Source: an uncultured Acidobacteriia bacterium
GTDB taxonomy: Bacteria > Acidobacteriota > Terriglobia > Bryobacterales > Bryobacteraceae
Length of the DNA: 64,000 nt
Reading direction: 5' to 3'
Assembly: GCA_903881085.1 (NCBI GenBank)
Contig: CAIRSA010000053.1
Location: forward strand, 1-64,000
The notes beneath the pieces were generated by a model that saw only the letters and a program-made list of their open reading frames with translations, was not told where the DNA came from and ran no database searches. Shown one piece after another: positions 46,171 to 55,080 of the stretch. The first letter of the stretch is position 1; each line of letters begins with the position of its first letter. Position numbers and translations under genes: made by a program.

Positions 46171-47961
46171 GTGAGTCCTTTATCTATCAGCCAAAACACG
46201 GCGGCTACATTGCCATTTGCTTCAGCAGATCCGTCGAGCAAAACCTGGCCAGATGCGGCTGCCTCTCGAAGCCCCGAAAGCCATGGCGGACAGCGTGCCG
46301 ATGCCCATAGCGATCAGAATGGCGGCTCCTTCTCAAGTTGGATGGACAGGTTTTCAGATGATAAGCAACCGGCAAGCCAGAATCCGGTGAAGAAAAAGGT
46401 CGCGAGCCAAGCGGATACACAGCCGCGCAAATCATCCTCAAGCGCCACCACTCAATCGAATTCAGAAACCGCTGACAGTGAGAAACTAACCAAGGCGGAT
46501 AGCGCTGAGGTCGAAGGGCAAGATTCAGCGCTTCAAAGAAGCGGGACGACAGACCAGAAAACGGATACAGCCCCGATAACGACGCCGGTTGTACCAGCCG
46601 CTCCAACGCCCGCTCAAGTTCCACTCGCAGCTCAACTCGCGCTTGGATTGCAGGGTGCTGCCGGTCAGGATGCTACGAAAGCCCCCACTGCATCCGATGC
46701 CGTTGAGCCGGGCCTGGACGGGATGGGAACAAATTCCCGAAGTATTCAGCTCAAGCCGAACGCATTCGTAGTGCAGGGACTTCCGGAATTGGTGACTTCG
46801 AGCGATGTCTCTTCGGCCAGCAATGTAAAACCTCAGGGCAAAGCAGGCTTGACGGGACAAAAGCAATCCAAGGCAATAGCAGTATTGGATCCTGTGACCG
46901 TACACAATCTGCTGGGATCAAATGTATCGTCGTGCTTTGATCCAGCCCTCTTTGATCCAGCGACGATCAGCTCGACTAACTCTTCAGGCGGCGCCAGCTC
47001 AACCGTCAACGACTCCAGCAAGAATCCGGGTGGCAAAGCGGCGGTCGTATCAGAGCTGGCAAAATCCGGCCTGGCGACGCAGGTTGTGGAGCAAAGCAAA
47101 AGTTCTCTGGTGGACACTGGCGTTTCCATCACATCCGAAGCATCCACCGGGCCGATCCCGGATTCGGCCAAGTCCAACATGAAAGCAGGGCAGAACGCCG
47201 AGGTGGCGTTCACCGCAACGATTAAAGAGGCCACTGCCGCTTCCAAGTCGCAAAACGGCGGAGGCAATACTGCGCAGCAGGACTCACAAGGTAAAGAGCG
47301 GAACCAAACCGAAGCAAGTCCTAATCCGGCTTTAACACAACCAGTCATGGCGGGGGAGAAGGCGCTGTTAGGGGTTCAGGCACAGAAGGTCATCGAAACG
47401 AAGGCTCCCGCCGATGCCGGTCAAGCCCTAAGTGCGACTTCCGATCAGCCAGCCGCCGTTGGAACAGCCAAATCGATTTCACTCAACGTCGACACGCAGA
47501 ATCCTGGAGTAAGCATCCAGTTGGTGGAACGTGGAGGCACGATACAGGTTTCCGTGCGATCTCAGGATACGCAACTGACCGGGGACATACGCAGCAGACT
47601 GAATGAACTGGTGGATAACCTCACAAACAAAGGTTTCGAAGCCCAAACCTGGACACCCGATGCAGGACTGTCCGACGTAAAACGTGCTACCCAGCAGCGC
47701 TCGGAGTCCTCTTCTGAGCCCACTACGCAGCTACAGCAGCCTGTAGCTGCTACGATGCAGGCTCAGAACCACACGGGCAATCTCAACCAAGGGGATCCCG
47801 GCAACGGTAAGTCCAACGATGATGCAACATCGGGACGGCAATCGAAAGGTGACAGCCGTGGAGGAGGGCAGCAAAACGGCCCCCAGGACGGAGATAGCCA
47901 GTCCGGGGATGAGCAGCCGAAGAACCTCTTCAGATCCGTATTAGAAGGAGCAAGGCCATGA
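46171..47961 (+). CDS. fliK: Flagellar hook-length control protein FliK
   Basis: 596 residues from GTG 46171. Long, low-complexity Ser/Thr/Ala/Gln-rich body (about 1-430), typical of the molecular ruler, followed by the conserved C-terminal hook domain (about 435-505: VSIQLVERGGTIQVSVRSQD, LRSRLNELVDNL-like helix, NKGFEAQTW). A Gln/Gly/Asp-rich tail ends the protein. It stops hook growth and switches export specificity. flgD starts within its stop codon (ATGA). Confidence 0.88.
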   Translation: MSPLSISQNTAATLPFASADPSSKTWPDAAASRSPESHGGQRADAHSDQNGGSFSSWMDRFSDDKQPASQNPVKKKVASQADTQPRKSSSSATTQSNSETADSEKLTKADSAEVEGQDSALQRSGTTDQKTDTAPITTPVVPAAPTPAQVPLAAQLALGLQGAAGQDATKAPTASDAVEPGLDGMGTNSRSIQLKPNAFVVQGLPELVTSSDVSSASNVKPQGKAGLTGQKQSKAIAVLDPVTVHNLLGSNVSSCFDPALFDPATISSTNSSGGASSTVNDSSKNPGGKAAVVSELAKSGLATQVVEQSKSSLVDTGVSITSEASTGPIPDSAKSNMKAGQNAEVAFTATIKEATAASKSQNGGGNTAQQDSQGKERNQTEASPNPALTQPVMAGEKALLGVQAQKVIETKAPADAGQALSATSDQPAAVGTAKSISLNVDTQNPGVSIQLVERGGTIQVSVRSQDTQLTGDIRSRLNELVDNLTNKGFEAQTWTPDAGLSDVKRATQQRSESSSEPTTQLQQPVAATMQAQNHTGNLNQGDPGNGKSNDDATSGRQSKGDSRGGGQQNGPQDGDSQSGDEQPKNLFRSVLEGARP

Positions 47962-48284
47962 GTATTACACCAGTCAATTGGGCGACAATTCCGACCGGAG
48001 TCTCGAACCCCACGACGTCAAATAACACCGCGACAGCATCGTCTAAGCCAAATAACTTAACGGACAAGTCAACATTTCTAAAGCTATTGGTAGCGCAGAT
48101 AAAAAATCAAAATCCGCTCAACCCGACCGATGGGGTTCAATTCCTGACTCAGCTTACTCAGTTCAGCCAATTGGAGCAAGCCATCACAACCAATGCGGAT
48201 CTTGAATCCATCCAACAGCTGATAACTCCAAAGACACCAACAACGCCAGCGACTACCCCAGCGGATTCGAGCAAGACAAATTAA
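47958..48284 (+). CDS. flgD: Flagellar hook-assembly scaffold FlgD, short (N-terminal part only)
   Basis: 108 residues. The FlgD N-terminal signature KSTFLKLLVAQIKNQNPLNPTDGVQFLTQLTQFSQLEQ is complete, but the Tudor/Ig-like C-terminal domain of longer (about 220-residue) homologues is missing; the protein ends in a Thr/Pro-rich tail. FlgD caps the growing hook. The short form occurs in several phyla, so truncation is probably genuine. 13 nt separate it from flgE. Confidence 0.88.
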   Translation: MSITPVNWATIPTGVSNPTTSNNTATASSKPNNLTDKSTFLKLLVAQIKNQNPLNPTDGVQFLTQLTQFSQLEQAITTNADLESIQQLITPKTPTTPATTPADSSKTN

Positions 48285-48297
48285 AAGGAAACTTAGA

Positions 48298-49542
48298 ATG
48301 TTCACATCATTTTCAACCGCCTTATCGGCATTGAACGCCCACTCCACGGCCGTGGATGTTGTCGGAAACAACCTGGCTAACCTCAATACCCCAGGTTTTA
48401 AGTCGAGCGCCGTGGCGTTCTACGATCTTGTTACACAATCGCTTGGTGCCGGTCTTGGAGAAACACAAGTAGGCTTCGGCGTCGCCAGACCGATTACTGT
48501 TCGCCAGTTTTCGCAGGGAGCGATTCAAACCAGCAACGGGCCGCTCGATGCGGCCATTCAGGGGGACGGATTCCTGGTGGTGAAGAATCTAAATGGCAAT
48601 ACTGTTTACACCCGAGGCGGGAACCTCCAGGTGGATAAAGCGGGCAATCTCATGACAGCAACGGGCGAAAAGGTGCAGGGCTGGACCCAACAGGGGAATA
48701 TGTTAAGTACGATTGGCCCTGTAGGAGACATTGTGGTGCCGGTGGGTAGCCTGAAAGCCGCTGTCGCTTCAACAAACTTTTCCTGGGATATGAATTTAGA
48801 TGCCGCTGCAACTGCAGGACCACCCGCCAAGCAGTTTTCGTCGTCGATAGAGGTTTTTGACTCGTTAGGGACTTCCCACACTGTGACGGCGACCTTGACG
48901 AAATCCACCACACCCAATCAATGGGACTATTCCGTCTCTGTTCCTGACGCCGATGTCACTTCCCCGTTTACTCCAGTTACAGGCTCACTCACGTTCGATT
49001 CCAATGGAAAGCTAATTACACCCGCTTCCACTGGGACAATGCCTGTCATCCCTATCACCGGGCTGAATAGCGGCGCTTCAGATATGTCCCTCACCTGGAA
49101 TCTCTACAACGGATTATCAAACCGCGTAACGCAGTATGCTCAACCCTCCGCACTTTCGGCGAACACGCAGGATGGATCGGGAGCGGCACAGTTGGTGAAG
49201 GTCGGCTTGGCCGACGGCGGCAACATTCTGGCACAATACTCGAACGGTCAGCAAATCGTCGTTGGCCAAGTCGCTATGGCGGCAATCAGAAACCCGGAAT
49301 CCCTGATATCCGTTGGCAACAACACTTACCAGCTCAGTGCAAGAAGCGCTTTGCCAGCAATTGGCGTTCCTGGCACTGGTGGCCGCGGAACCATTATGGG
49401 CGGGGCCGTGGAGAATTCCACCGTTGACATCGCCAAGGAGTTTACCAATTTGATTGTGTTGCAACGAGGGTATGAGGCCAATGCGAAGGTAATCACATCC
49501 GTCGATGAACTGAGCCAGACCACGATCAACCTTAAGAGGTAA
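48298..49542 (+). CDS. flgE: Flagellar hook protein FlgE
   Basis: 414 residues: MFTSFSTALSALNAHSTAVDVVGNNLANLNTPGFKSSAVAFYDL at the N terminus, IQGDGFLVVKNLNGNTVYTRGGNLQVD, a D1/D2 region with FSSSIEVFDSLGTSHTV, and the C-terminal VDIAKEFTNLIVLQRGYEANAKVITSVDEL. Length and domain insert fit hook protein rather than rod. Confidence 0.95.
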   Translation: MFTSFSTALSALNAHSTAVDVVGNNLANLNTPGFKSSAVAFYDLVTQSLGAGLGETQVGFGVARPITVRQFSQGAIQTSNGPLDAAIQGDGFLVVKNLNGNTVYTRGGNLQVDKAGNLMTATGEKVQGWTQQGNMLSTIGPVGDIVVPVGSLKAAVASTNFSWDMNLDAAATAGPPAKQFSSSIEVFDSLGTSHTVTATLTKSTTPNQWDYSVSVPDADVTSPFTPVTGSLTFDSNGKLITPASTGTMPVIPITGLNSGASDMSLTWNLYNGLSNRVTQYAQPSALSANTQDGSGAAQLVKVGLADGGNILAQYSNGQQIVVGQVAMAAIRNPESLISVGNNTYQLSARSALPAIGVPGTGGRGTIMGGAVENSTVDIAKEFTNLIVLQRGYEANAKVITSVDELSQTTINLKR

Positions 49543-49545
49543 CTT

Positions 49546-49794
49546 ATGACCGCGGCTGAAGAGATCGCGTTGTGCGGAGACATACCGCTGGATATTTCGG
49601 TTGAGCTAGATCGCAAAACGATGAGCATTCGGGATATCCTTGCGCTCGAATCCGGAAGTATCGTCAAGATGACACGGTCCGCAGGCGAGAACATTGATCT
49701 TCTCGTCGGCAAGACACTGGTTGCTTTCGGCGAAATCGTAATCATTGAAACAACCATGGGCGTACGCATCACAGATTTTAACAGCGAGGATTAA
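49546..49794 (+). CDS. fliN: Flagellar motor switch protein FliN (short)
   Basis: 82 residues comprising a single SpoA/FliN domain: LDISVELDRKTMSIRDILALESGSIVKMTRSAGENIDLLVGKTLVAFGEIVIIETTMGVRI. Part of the C ring and export-ATPase docking. Starts 3 nt after flgE. fliL and fliM, which often precede it, are absent here. A second FliN-type domain lies at 57061-57876. Confidence 0.92.
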   Translation: MTAAEEIALCGDIPLDISVELDRKTMSIRDILALESGSIVKMTRSAGENIDLLVGKTLVAFGEIVIIETTMGVRITDFNSED

Positions 49795-49799
49795 AGACA

Positions 49800-50072
49800 T
49801 TGGAAATCATCCGCCAGATTAGTGCTGTCCTGCTTGTACTTGGATTATTAGCCACCGCGCTTTTCCTGCTCCGGAAGCGCGGGCAAAACCTCTCGTGGAC
49901 GGTGCGCAAAAGCAACGACCGGCGCATCCAAGTCGTGGCGCGCGCCACGCTTTCGGCCAACGCAAGTCTTGCGCTGGTTCGTGTCGATGAACGGGAAGTT
50001 CTTATAGCGATCACAGGTTCGGCCTGTACCGTGATAGAGCAGTTGCAACGAGCCAAGGGAGCAGCCGTTTGA
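49800..50072 (+). CDS. fliO: Flagellar export protein FliO
   Basis: 90 residues from TTG 49800, with GAGG 10 nt upstream. One N-terminal membrane helix (IRQISAVLLVLGLLATALFLL), then a basic cytosolic domain with IQVVARATLSANASLALVRVDEREVLIAITGSACTVIEQL, the small FliO pattern. Helps assemble the FliP-FliQ-FliR gate. Overlaps fliP by 4 nt (TTGA). Confidence 0.82.
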   Translation: MEIIRQISAVLLVLGLLATALFLLRKRGQNLSWTVRKSNDRRIQVVARATLSANASLALVRVDEREVLIAITGSACTVIEQLQRAKGAAV

Positions 50073-50785
50073 GAAACCTAAAATGGCCGTATTTGTTGCT
50101 GATTGCCTGCGATTGCATGGCCAAGGCGCACAGCGGATCCACAGTACCGAATCTCAATTCCGTGGGCAGTCCCATGCAGATCATACTGCTGCTGACCGCG
50201 TTGACGTTTCTGCCCGCAATAGTAATGTGCCTTACTCCATTTTTGCGCATTACCATTGTGTTGCATTTTCTTCGCCAGGCACTTGGAACACAGACGGTTC
50301 CATCCAACCAGGTACTCATCGGGCTGGCACTTTTCCTGACGCTTCTCGTCATGCAACCAGTGGCTGGCGAGATCTATACCAACGCCTGGCAGCCGATGGA
50401 GAACGGCGAATTGTCCATGCCTGCAGCTCTAGACGCAGCGGCCAAACCGCTACGAGGCTATCTGATGAAGTTTGTAAGGGAGCCGGAAGTCAAACTATTT
50501 CTCGAGATCAGCAAGACTCCGGCGCCCGTTCGTGCCTCAGACCTCGAAATGAGGATCGTTGCGCCAGCCTATATCTTGAGTGAACTGAAAGCCTCGTTTC
50601 AAATTGGCGCGATGCTGTTTCTCCCGTTTCTGGTTATCGACCTCATGGTGGCGAGCGTGACTCTAACTGTTGGCATGGTTCAATTACCGCCGGTTACGCT
50701 CTCAGCTCCTTTCAAACTACTCCTTTTTGTTCTTGTAGACGGTTGGAACCTGGTGGTTGGTTCATTGATGAAGAGCCTTTACTAA
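50069..50785 (+). CDS. fliP: Flagellar export gate protein FliP
   Basis: 238 residues from TTG 50069 inside the fliO end. Signal-like N terminus, then LTALTFLPAIVMCLTPFLRITIVLHFLRQALGTQTVPSNQVLIGLALFLT, and the C-terminal KASFQIGAMLFLPFLVIDLMVASVTLTVGMVQLPPVTLSAPFKLLLFVLVDGW, both strongly conserved. Core of the type III export gate in the inner membrane. Confidence 0.95.
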   Translation: MRNLKWPYLLLIACDCMAKAHSGSTVPNLNSVGSPMQIILLLTALTFLPAIVMCLTPFLRITIVLHFLRQALGTQTVPSNQVLIGLALFLTLLVMQPVAGEIYTNAWQPMENGELSMPAALDAAAKPLRGYLMKFVREPEVKLFLEISKTPAPVRASDLEMRIVAPAYILSELKASFQIGAMLFLPFLVIDLMVASVTLTVGMVQLPPVTLSAPFKLLLFVLVDGWNLVVGSLMKSLY

Positions 50786-50790
50786 AACAT

Positions 50791-51060
50791 ATGACACCCT
50801 CAATGGTTGTTGAAATACTGCGGCACATGCTGATCACGGCGTTCTGGCTAAGTTTGCCGCTGCTGGCTGTCGGGTTCATCGCGGGCATATTAGTCAGCAT
50901 GCTTCAAATTGTGACATCGATGCAGGATCCGGCCTTCGGAACCGTACCTCGTCTGGGCGCATTCCTTTGTGCCACTCTTCTTTTCCTGCCATGGTTGTTG
51001 GCGAAACTGATGGCCTACACCACTTCCATCCTGGGGGACCTGGGCCGCTATGCCCGTTGA
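50791..51060 (+). CDS. fliQ: Flagellar export gate protein FliQ
   Basis: 89 residues from ATG 50791 (MTPSMVVEILRHMLITAFWLSLPLL). Two transmembrane helices and the conserved GILVSMLQIVTSMQDPAFGTVPRL. Five nt after fliP; the 3' end overlaps fliR by 11 nt. Gate subunit. Confidence 0.93.
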   Translation: MTPSMVVEILRHMLITAFWLSLPLLAVGFIAGILVSMLQIVTSMQDPAFGTVPRLGAFLCATLLFLPWLLAKLMAYTTSILGDLGRYAR

Positions 51061-51817
51061 TACCATCAGCTTCGAATGGATGACCAGTTTTCTGCTGACC
51101 CTGGCCCGGGTTGGAGCCGTGTTCTCGTTTGTTGAGATTCCCGGATTTAAACAGGCGCCGGAGATGACGAAAGTTGGCCTGGCAGTCGTGGTGTCCGTGT
51201 CGCTGTACCCGGTTTGGCCAATGTGGAGAGGGCCAATCCCCTCCGAGGGCTATTTTCTGGTTCTGCTGATGTCTGAGGCAGCGCTTGGGCTCATGATTGG
51301 GCTTGCCCTGCGGTTTGTCGAAGAGGGCTTACTTATCAGCGCCCAAATGGTCGGGCTACAGGCCGGGTATTCCTTTGCGTCCACCATCGATCCAACGAGC
51401 CAGGCCGATTCCAGCGTACTGCAGGTATTGGCCGGTCTGGTTTCGTCGTTGTTGTTCTTTGCGTTTAGACTTCATGAACAGGTCATCAAAGCGCTGGCCC
51501 AAAGCATGGTTTCGCATCCACCGGGCCAGTTGTTTCAATTGAAAGCCAGCGTAGAGCCATTCCTTTCTCTAGGAGGTGCAATGTTCACCGCCGGGCTGCG
51601 GTTGGCATTCCCAGTCATAGCGCTGCTCCTATTCATCGATATCTCTTTGGCACTGCTTGGCCGTCTGAACTCTCAACTGCAGCTGCTCAGCCTTTCCTTC
51701 CCCATAAAAATGCTGGTGGCACTTGCCGTGCTTGCCATCACCAGCCCTGCCATTCCGGTGATTTACGAATCCACCGCCGCCAGGAATCTCGGCTTTGTAA
51801 TCAGGAGCCTACGCTAA
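51050..51817 (+). CDS. fliR: Flagellar export gate protein FliR
   Basis: 255 residues, six hydrophobic segments. Recognisable blocks: FLLTLARVGAVFSFVEIPG, AEAALGLMIGLALRFVEEGLL-like region (SEAALGLMIGLALRFVEEG), MVGLQAGYSFASTIDPTSQADSSVLQVL and LRLAFPVIALLLFIDISLALLGR. Gate subunit; overlaps fliQ. Confidence 0.94.
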   Translation: MPVDTISFEWMTSFLLTLARVGAVFSFVEIPGFKQAPEMTKVGLAVVVSVSLYPVWPMWRGPIPSEGYFLVLLMSEAALGLMIGLALRFVEEGLLISAQMVGLQAGYSFASTIDPTSQADSSVLQVLAGLVSSLLFFAFRLHEQVIKALAQSMVSHPPGQLFQLKASVEPFLSLGGAMFTAGLRLAFPVIALLLFIDISLALLGRLNSQLQLLSLSFPIKMLVALAVLAITSPAIPVIYESTAARNLGFVIRSLR

Positions 51818-51818
51818 T

Positions 51819-52892
51819 ATGGCAGCGGGCGGACAGAAGACGGAACAGCCTACCCAGCGACGGCTGGACCAGACACGCAAAGAAGGCAGGTTCCCAGCCA
51901 GCCGGGAATTTGTGGCCGGCGTTCAGTTCGTCACCTTTGTCTTCCTGCTTCAGAACTACGGCCGGGCCTGGCTCGTTTCTACTGTCGAAACAGTGCGTGC
52001 ATTGCTCATGCGCGCCTTGGATGGCCGTACACTTGTGGCGAGCGAAATCGTATTATTGCTTCACAACGGGGCGCCACTCTTATGGGGCTTGCTTGCCGCC
52101 GGCGCGGCCATGATGATAGCCACATTTTCCCTCCACCTGGTTACGACGCAATTCGGATTTGCGCCGGAAAAACTGGCGCCCGACTTCAACCGGCTCAACC
52201 CAGGCTCAAGGTTGAAACAGATTCCTTCGCAGAATCTAACCGCTTTTCTTCGAGCCATTCTCGCCTTGCCGGTGCTGCTTTACGTCGCCTTCATAGCAGC
52301 CAGCGACAAAATGCCGCTGTTCCTTCAGATGCCTCAGATGAGTGTGAATGGAGGCTTCCTGCGGCTTTCGATGGCGCTGCTGGATCTCTTGTGGAAAGCC
52401 GCCTTTGTGTTCTTCCTTATCGGGGCGGTGGATCTGTTCCGCGAGCGGCGCAAGTTCATGAACGAGATCCGCATGAGCAAGCAGGAAATCCGTGAAGAAA
52501 TGAAAGACGTGGAAGGCAACCCGCAGGTCAAGGCACGTATCCGGAAACTCCAGCGTGATCTGCTGCGGCGGAAGATGATGTCCGAAGTCGCGACCGCAAC
52601 TGCCGTTATCGTCAATCCGACGCACTACTCGGTAGCTATCAAATACGATGTCGGGCAGATGTCCGCACCTCGTGTCGTGGCAAAGGGCAAGAACTACCTG
52701 GCGCTGCGAATCCGAACAAAGGCCATGGAGAATCAGGTTCCGATTATCGAAAACCGGCCTCTTGCACAGGCCCTCTACAAATCCGTGGATGTCGGTCAGG
52801 AGATCCCCGCGCACTTGTACCGCGCCGTGGCGGAGATTCTTGCATACCTATACAAACTAATGGGCGGAAGATTCCGCGGAGGAGAAAATTAA
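51819..52892 (+). CDS. flhB: Flagellar export switch protein FlhB
   Basis: 357 residues. N terminus KTEQPTQRRLDQTRKEGRFPASREF; four membrane helices; cytosolic domain with MSKQEIREEMKDVEGNPQVKARIRKLQRDL and the autocleavage site VNPTHYSVAIKYD (NPTH). FlhB cleaves itself between Asn and Pro and switches export from rod/hook to filament substrates together with FliK. Its TAA shares one base with the flhA ATG. Confidence 0.96.
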   Translation: MAAGGQKTEQPTQRRLDQTRKEGRFPASREFVAGVQFVTFVFLLQNYGRAWLVSTVETVRALLMRALDGRTLVASEIVLLLHNGAPLLWGLLAAGAAMMIATFSLHLVTTQFGFAPEKLAPDFNRLNPGSRLKQIPSQNLTAFLRAILALPVLLYVAFIAASDKMPLFLQMPQMSVNGGFLRLSMALLDLLWKAAFVFFLIGAVDLFRERRKFMNEIRMSKQEIREEMKDVEGNPQVKARIRKLQRDLLRRKMMSEVATATAVIVNPTHYSVAIKYDVGQMSAPRVVAKGKNYLALRIRTKAMENQVPIIENRPLAQALYKSVDVGQEIPAHLYRAVAEILAYLYKLMGGRFRGGEN

Positions 52893-55066
52893 TGGGTTCA
52901 GCAGGCGTCACCATTCCGGCTGTATCAAGCGGCGTAATAGGAGGATCCAATTCCCCTATGCGCGATGGCGGTCATAAGAAGCCGCACCCAATCAACCGGG
53001 GTGGCGAGAGCCTGACCGACAATGCGGTGGTGGACGCTTTGAAGACGCTGCCCTGGGCGGAAATGAGCGTTCCGCTCATGGTCCTGGGAATTGTCGTAGC
53101 TATGATTACGCCGATGCCGGCCTTCCTGCTGGACGTTCTGATCAGCGCCAACATCACTCTGTCGGTTATCGTCCTTCTGGTGTCGATGTACATCATCAAA
53201 CCTGTGGAGTTCAGTGTCTTTCCGACCACTCTTCTGCTGCTTACTCTTTTTCGTCTGGCGCTGAACGTATCCTCGTCGCGACTCATCCTGCTGAATGGAA
53301 ACGGCGGAACTTCCGCGGCTGGCGAGGTGATTGAAGCTTTTGGAAACTTCGTCGTTGGCGGTAATTACATCATCGGGGTTGTGATCTTCCTGGTGTTGAT
53401 CGCCATTCAATACGTGGTTATCAACCACGGCGCCGTCCGCATCTCTGAGGTAACGGCCCGTTTCACTTTGGATGCGATGCCAGGCAAACAGATGTCCATC
53501 GACTCCGACCTCAATGCCGGACTGATAGACGAAGCCGAAGCCAAGTCACGCCGCAAACAACTTGCCGCGGAATCAGAGTTCTTTGGCGCCATGGATGGTG
53601 CATCGCGATTCACCCAGCGGGACGCACTGGCCAGCATTCTGATCACAGGCATCAACATCATTGCAGGCTTCCTCATCGGGGTATTCCAACATGGCATGGA
53701 TCTGAAACGAGCGCTGGCCACCTATACAGTTCTCACCATAGGGGACGGTCTTGTGACCGTCATTCCGGCTCTCATGATCTCCATCTGCGGAGGTCTTATC
53801 ATCACTCGAGCAGGCTCCGATAGCCGGCTGGGAGCGGAGTTCAAGAAACAGGTATTCAGTAATCCCCAACCCTTGCTGCTCGCATCCGGGGTCCTTATGG
53901 CGATGGCTGCATTTCCCGGACTTCCCAAGATTCCTTTCCTCTTGCTGGGTGGCGGGTTAGGTGCTGCTGCGTGGAAGATGAAAAAAGCGGCTACCTTGTC
54001 GGAAAAGGCGGTTGCCGCCAAGCCAACAACGGCTCCCAAAGAGAATCTCGAAGCACTGTTGAAAGTAGAGCCTCTTGCGGTGGAGGTTGGCCTGGGATTA
54101 GTGAGGCTCGTGGATGGCGGCCAGAACTCCCTCCTGCTAAGGCGCATCGCCGGAATTCGCAGACAGCTGGCAACGGAGCTCGGCTATTTGCTTCCTTCTG
54201 TCAGGGTAACGGACAATTTGTCGTTGAAGGCAACCGAGTATGTATTGGCGCTAAAAGGTGTAGAGATTGGCAGGTTCGACATGCCGGCCGGACAGGAGTT
54301 GGCGATCCCATCGGCGGGCAGTACGCAGAGGGTGGATGGTATCCCCACCCGCGAACCGGCTTTTGGAATTCCAGCGGTCTGGGTCCCCTCCGAAACCGCG
54401 GAACTGGCGCGCCAGGCTGGCTACACAGTAGTGGATTCGGTCAGCATCCTCGGCGCCCATCTGGCCGAACTCATCCGCCGGCACTCACACGAGATCTTCT
54501 CGCGGCAGGATGCCAAAAAGCTTCTCGATCGTGTCGCCGAAGAAAATCCCAAAGTTGTCGAAGATTTGGTGCCTAAACTGCTCTCACTAGCATCAGTGCA
54601 GCGAGTATTGCAAAATTTGCTACGAGAACGTGTTTCAATTCGGGACGCTACGACCATTTTGGAATCGCTCGGCGAGGCTTCGAACATTACAAAGAATACT
54701 GTATTGCTTACGGAGTACGTACGCCAGTCCATTCGAAGAATGGTTGTCAAACCCTATCTGAACACGAGCGGAGAGTTGACGGCATATCTGGTTGACTCCT
54801 CAATTGAACAATCGATTGAGTCGTGCGTAGAGCATACCGAACATACTTCGAATTTGAATATGGCGCCGCAGCGAATCAGAGAGATTCTTGACCGCATCTC
54901 CAAAGTAGTCGGGACGGCCGAGACTCCGGTAGTGGCCCTCTGTGGCTCCGGCGCGAGAACATTTCTCAGGCAGATTGCGGAATCGAATTATCCCAATTTT
55001 GTGGTGCTCTCCCATAGCGAGATCCCGGCCGGAACCCGAGTATTGTCGTTAGGTTCGATCCAATAA
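52892..55066 (+). CDS. flhA: Flagellar export gate ion-conducting subunit FlhA
   Basis: 724 residues. Eight-helix membrane domain with ANITLSVIVLLVSMYI, FSVFPTTLLLLTLFRLALNVSSSRLIL and the FHIPEP-equivalent region RFTLDAMPGKQMSIDSDLNAGLIDEAEAKSRR; cytosolic nonameric ring from about 350. The first 50 residues are an unusual Gly/Ser/Asn-rich extension. Couples proton motive force to export. Confidence 0.96.
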   Translation: MGSAGVTIPAVSSGVIGGSNSPMRDGGHKKPHPINRGGESLTDNAVVDALKTLPWAEMSVPLMVLGIVVAMITPMPAFLLDVLISANITLSVIVLLVSMYIIKPVEFSVFPTTLLLLTLFRLALNVSSSRLILLNGNGGTSAAGEVIEAFGNFVVGGNYIIGVVIFLVLIAIQYVVINHGAVRISEVTARFTLDAMPGKQMSIDSDLNAGLIDEAEAKSRRKQLAAESEFFGAMDGASRFTQRDALASILITGINIIAGFLIGVFQHGMDLKRALATYTVLTIGDGLVTVIPALMISICGGLIITRAGSDSRLGAEFKKQVFSNPQPLLLASGVLMAMAAFPGLPKIPFLLLGGGLGAAAWKMKKAATLSEKAVAAKPTTAPKENLEALLKVEPLAVEVGLGLVRLVDGGQNSLLLRRIAGIRRQLATELGYLLPSVRVTDNLSLKATEYVLALKGVEIGRFDMPAGQELAIPSAGSTQRVDGIPTREPAFGIPAVWVPSETAELARQAGYTVVDSVSILGAHLAELIRRHSHEIFSRQDAKKLLDRVAEENPKVVEDLVPKLLSLASVQRVLQNLLRERVSIRDATTILESLGEASNITKNTVLLTEYVRQSIRRMVVKPYLNTSGELTAYLVDSSIEQSIESCVEHTEHTSNLNMAPQRIREILDRISKVVGTAETPVVALCGSGARTFLRQIAESNYPNFVVLSHSEIPAGTRVLSLGSIQ

Positions 55067-55080
55067 GAAGGTCATAAGAT

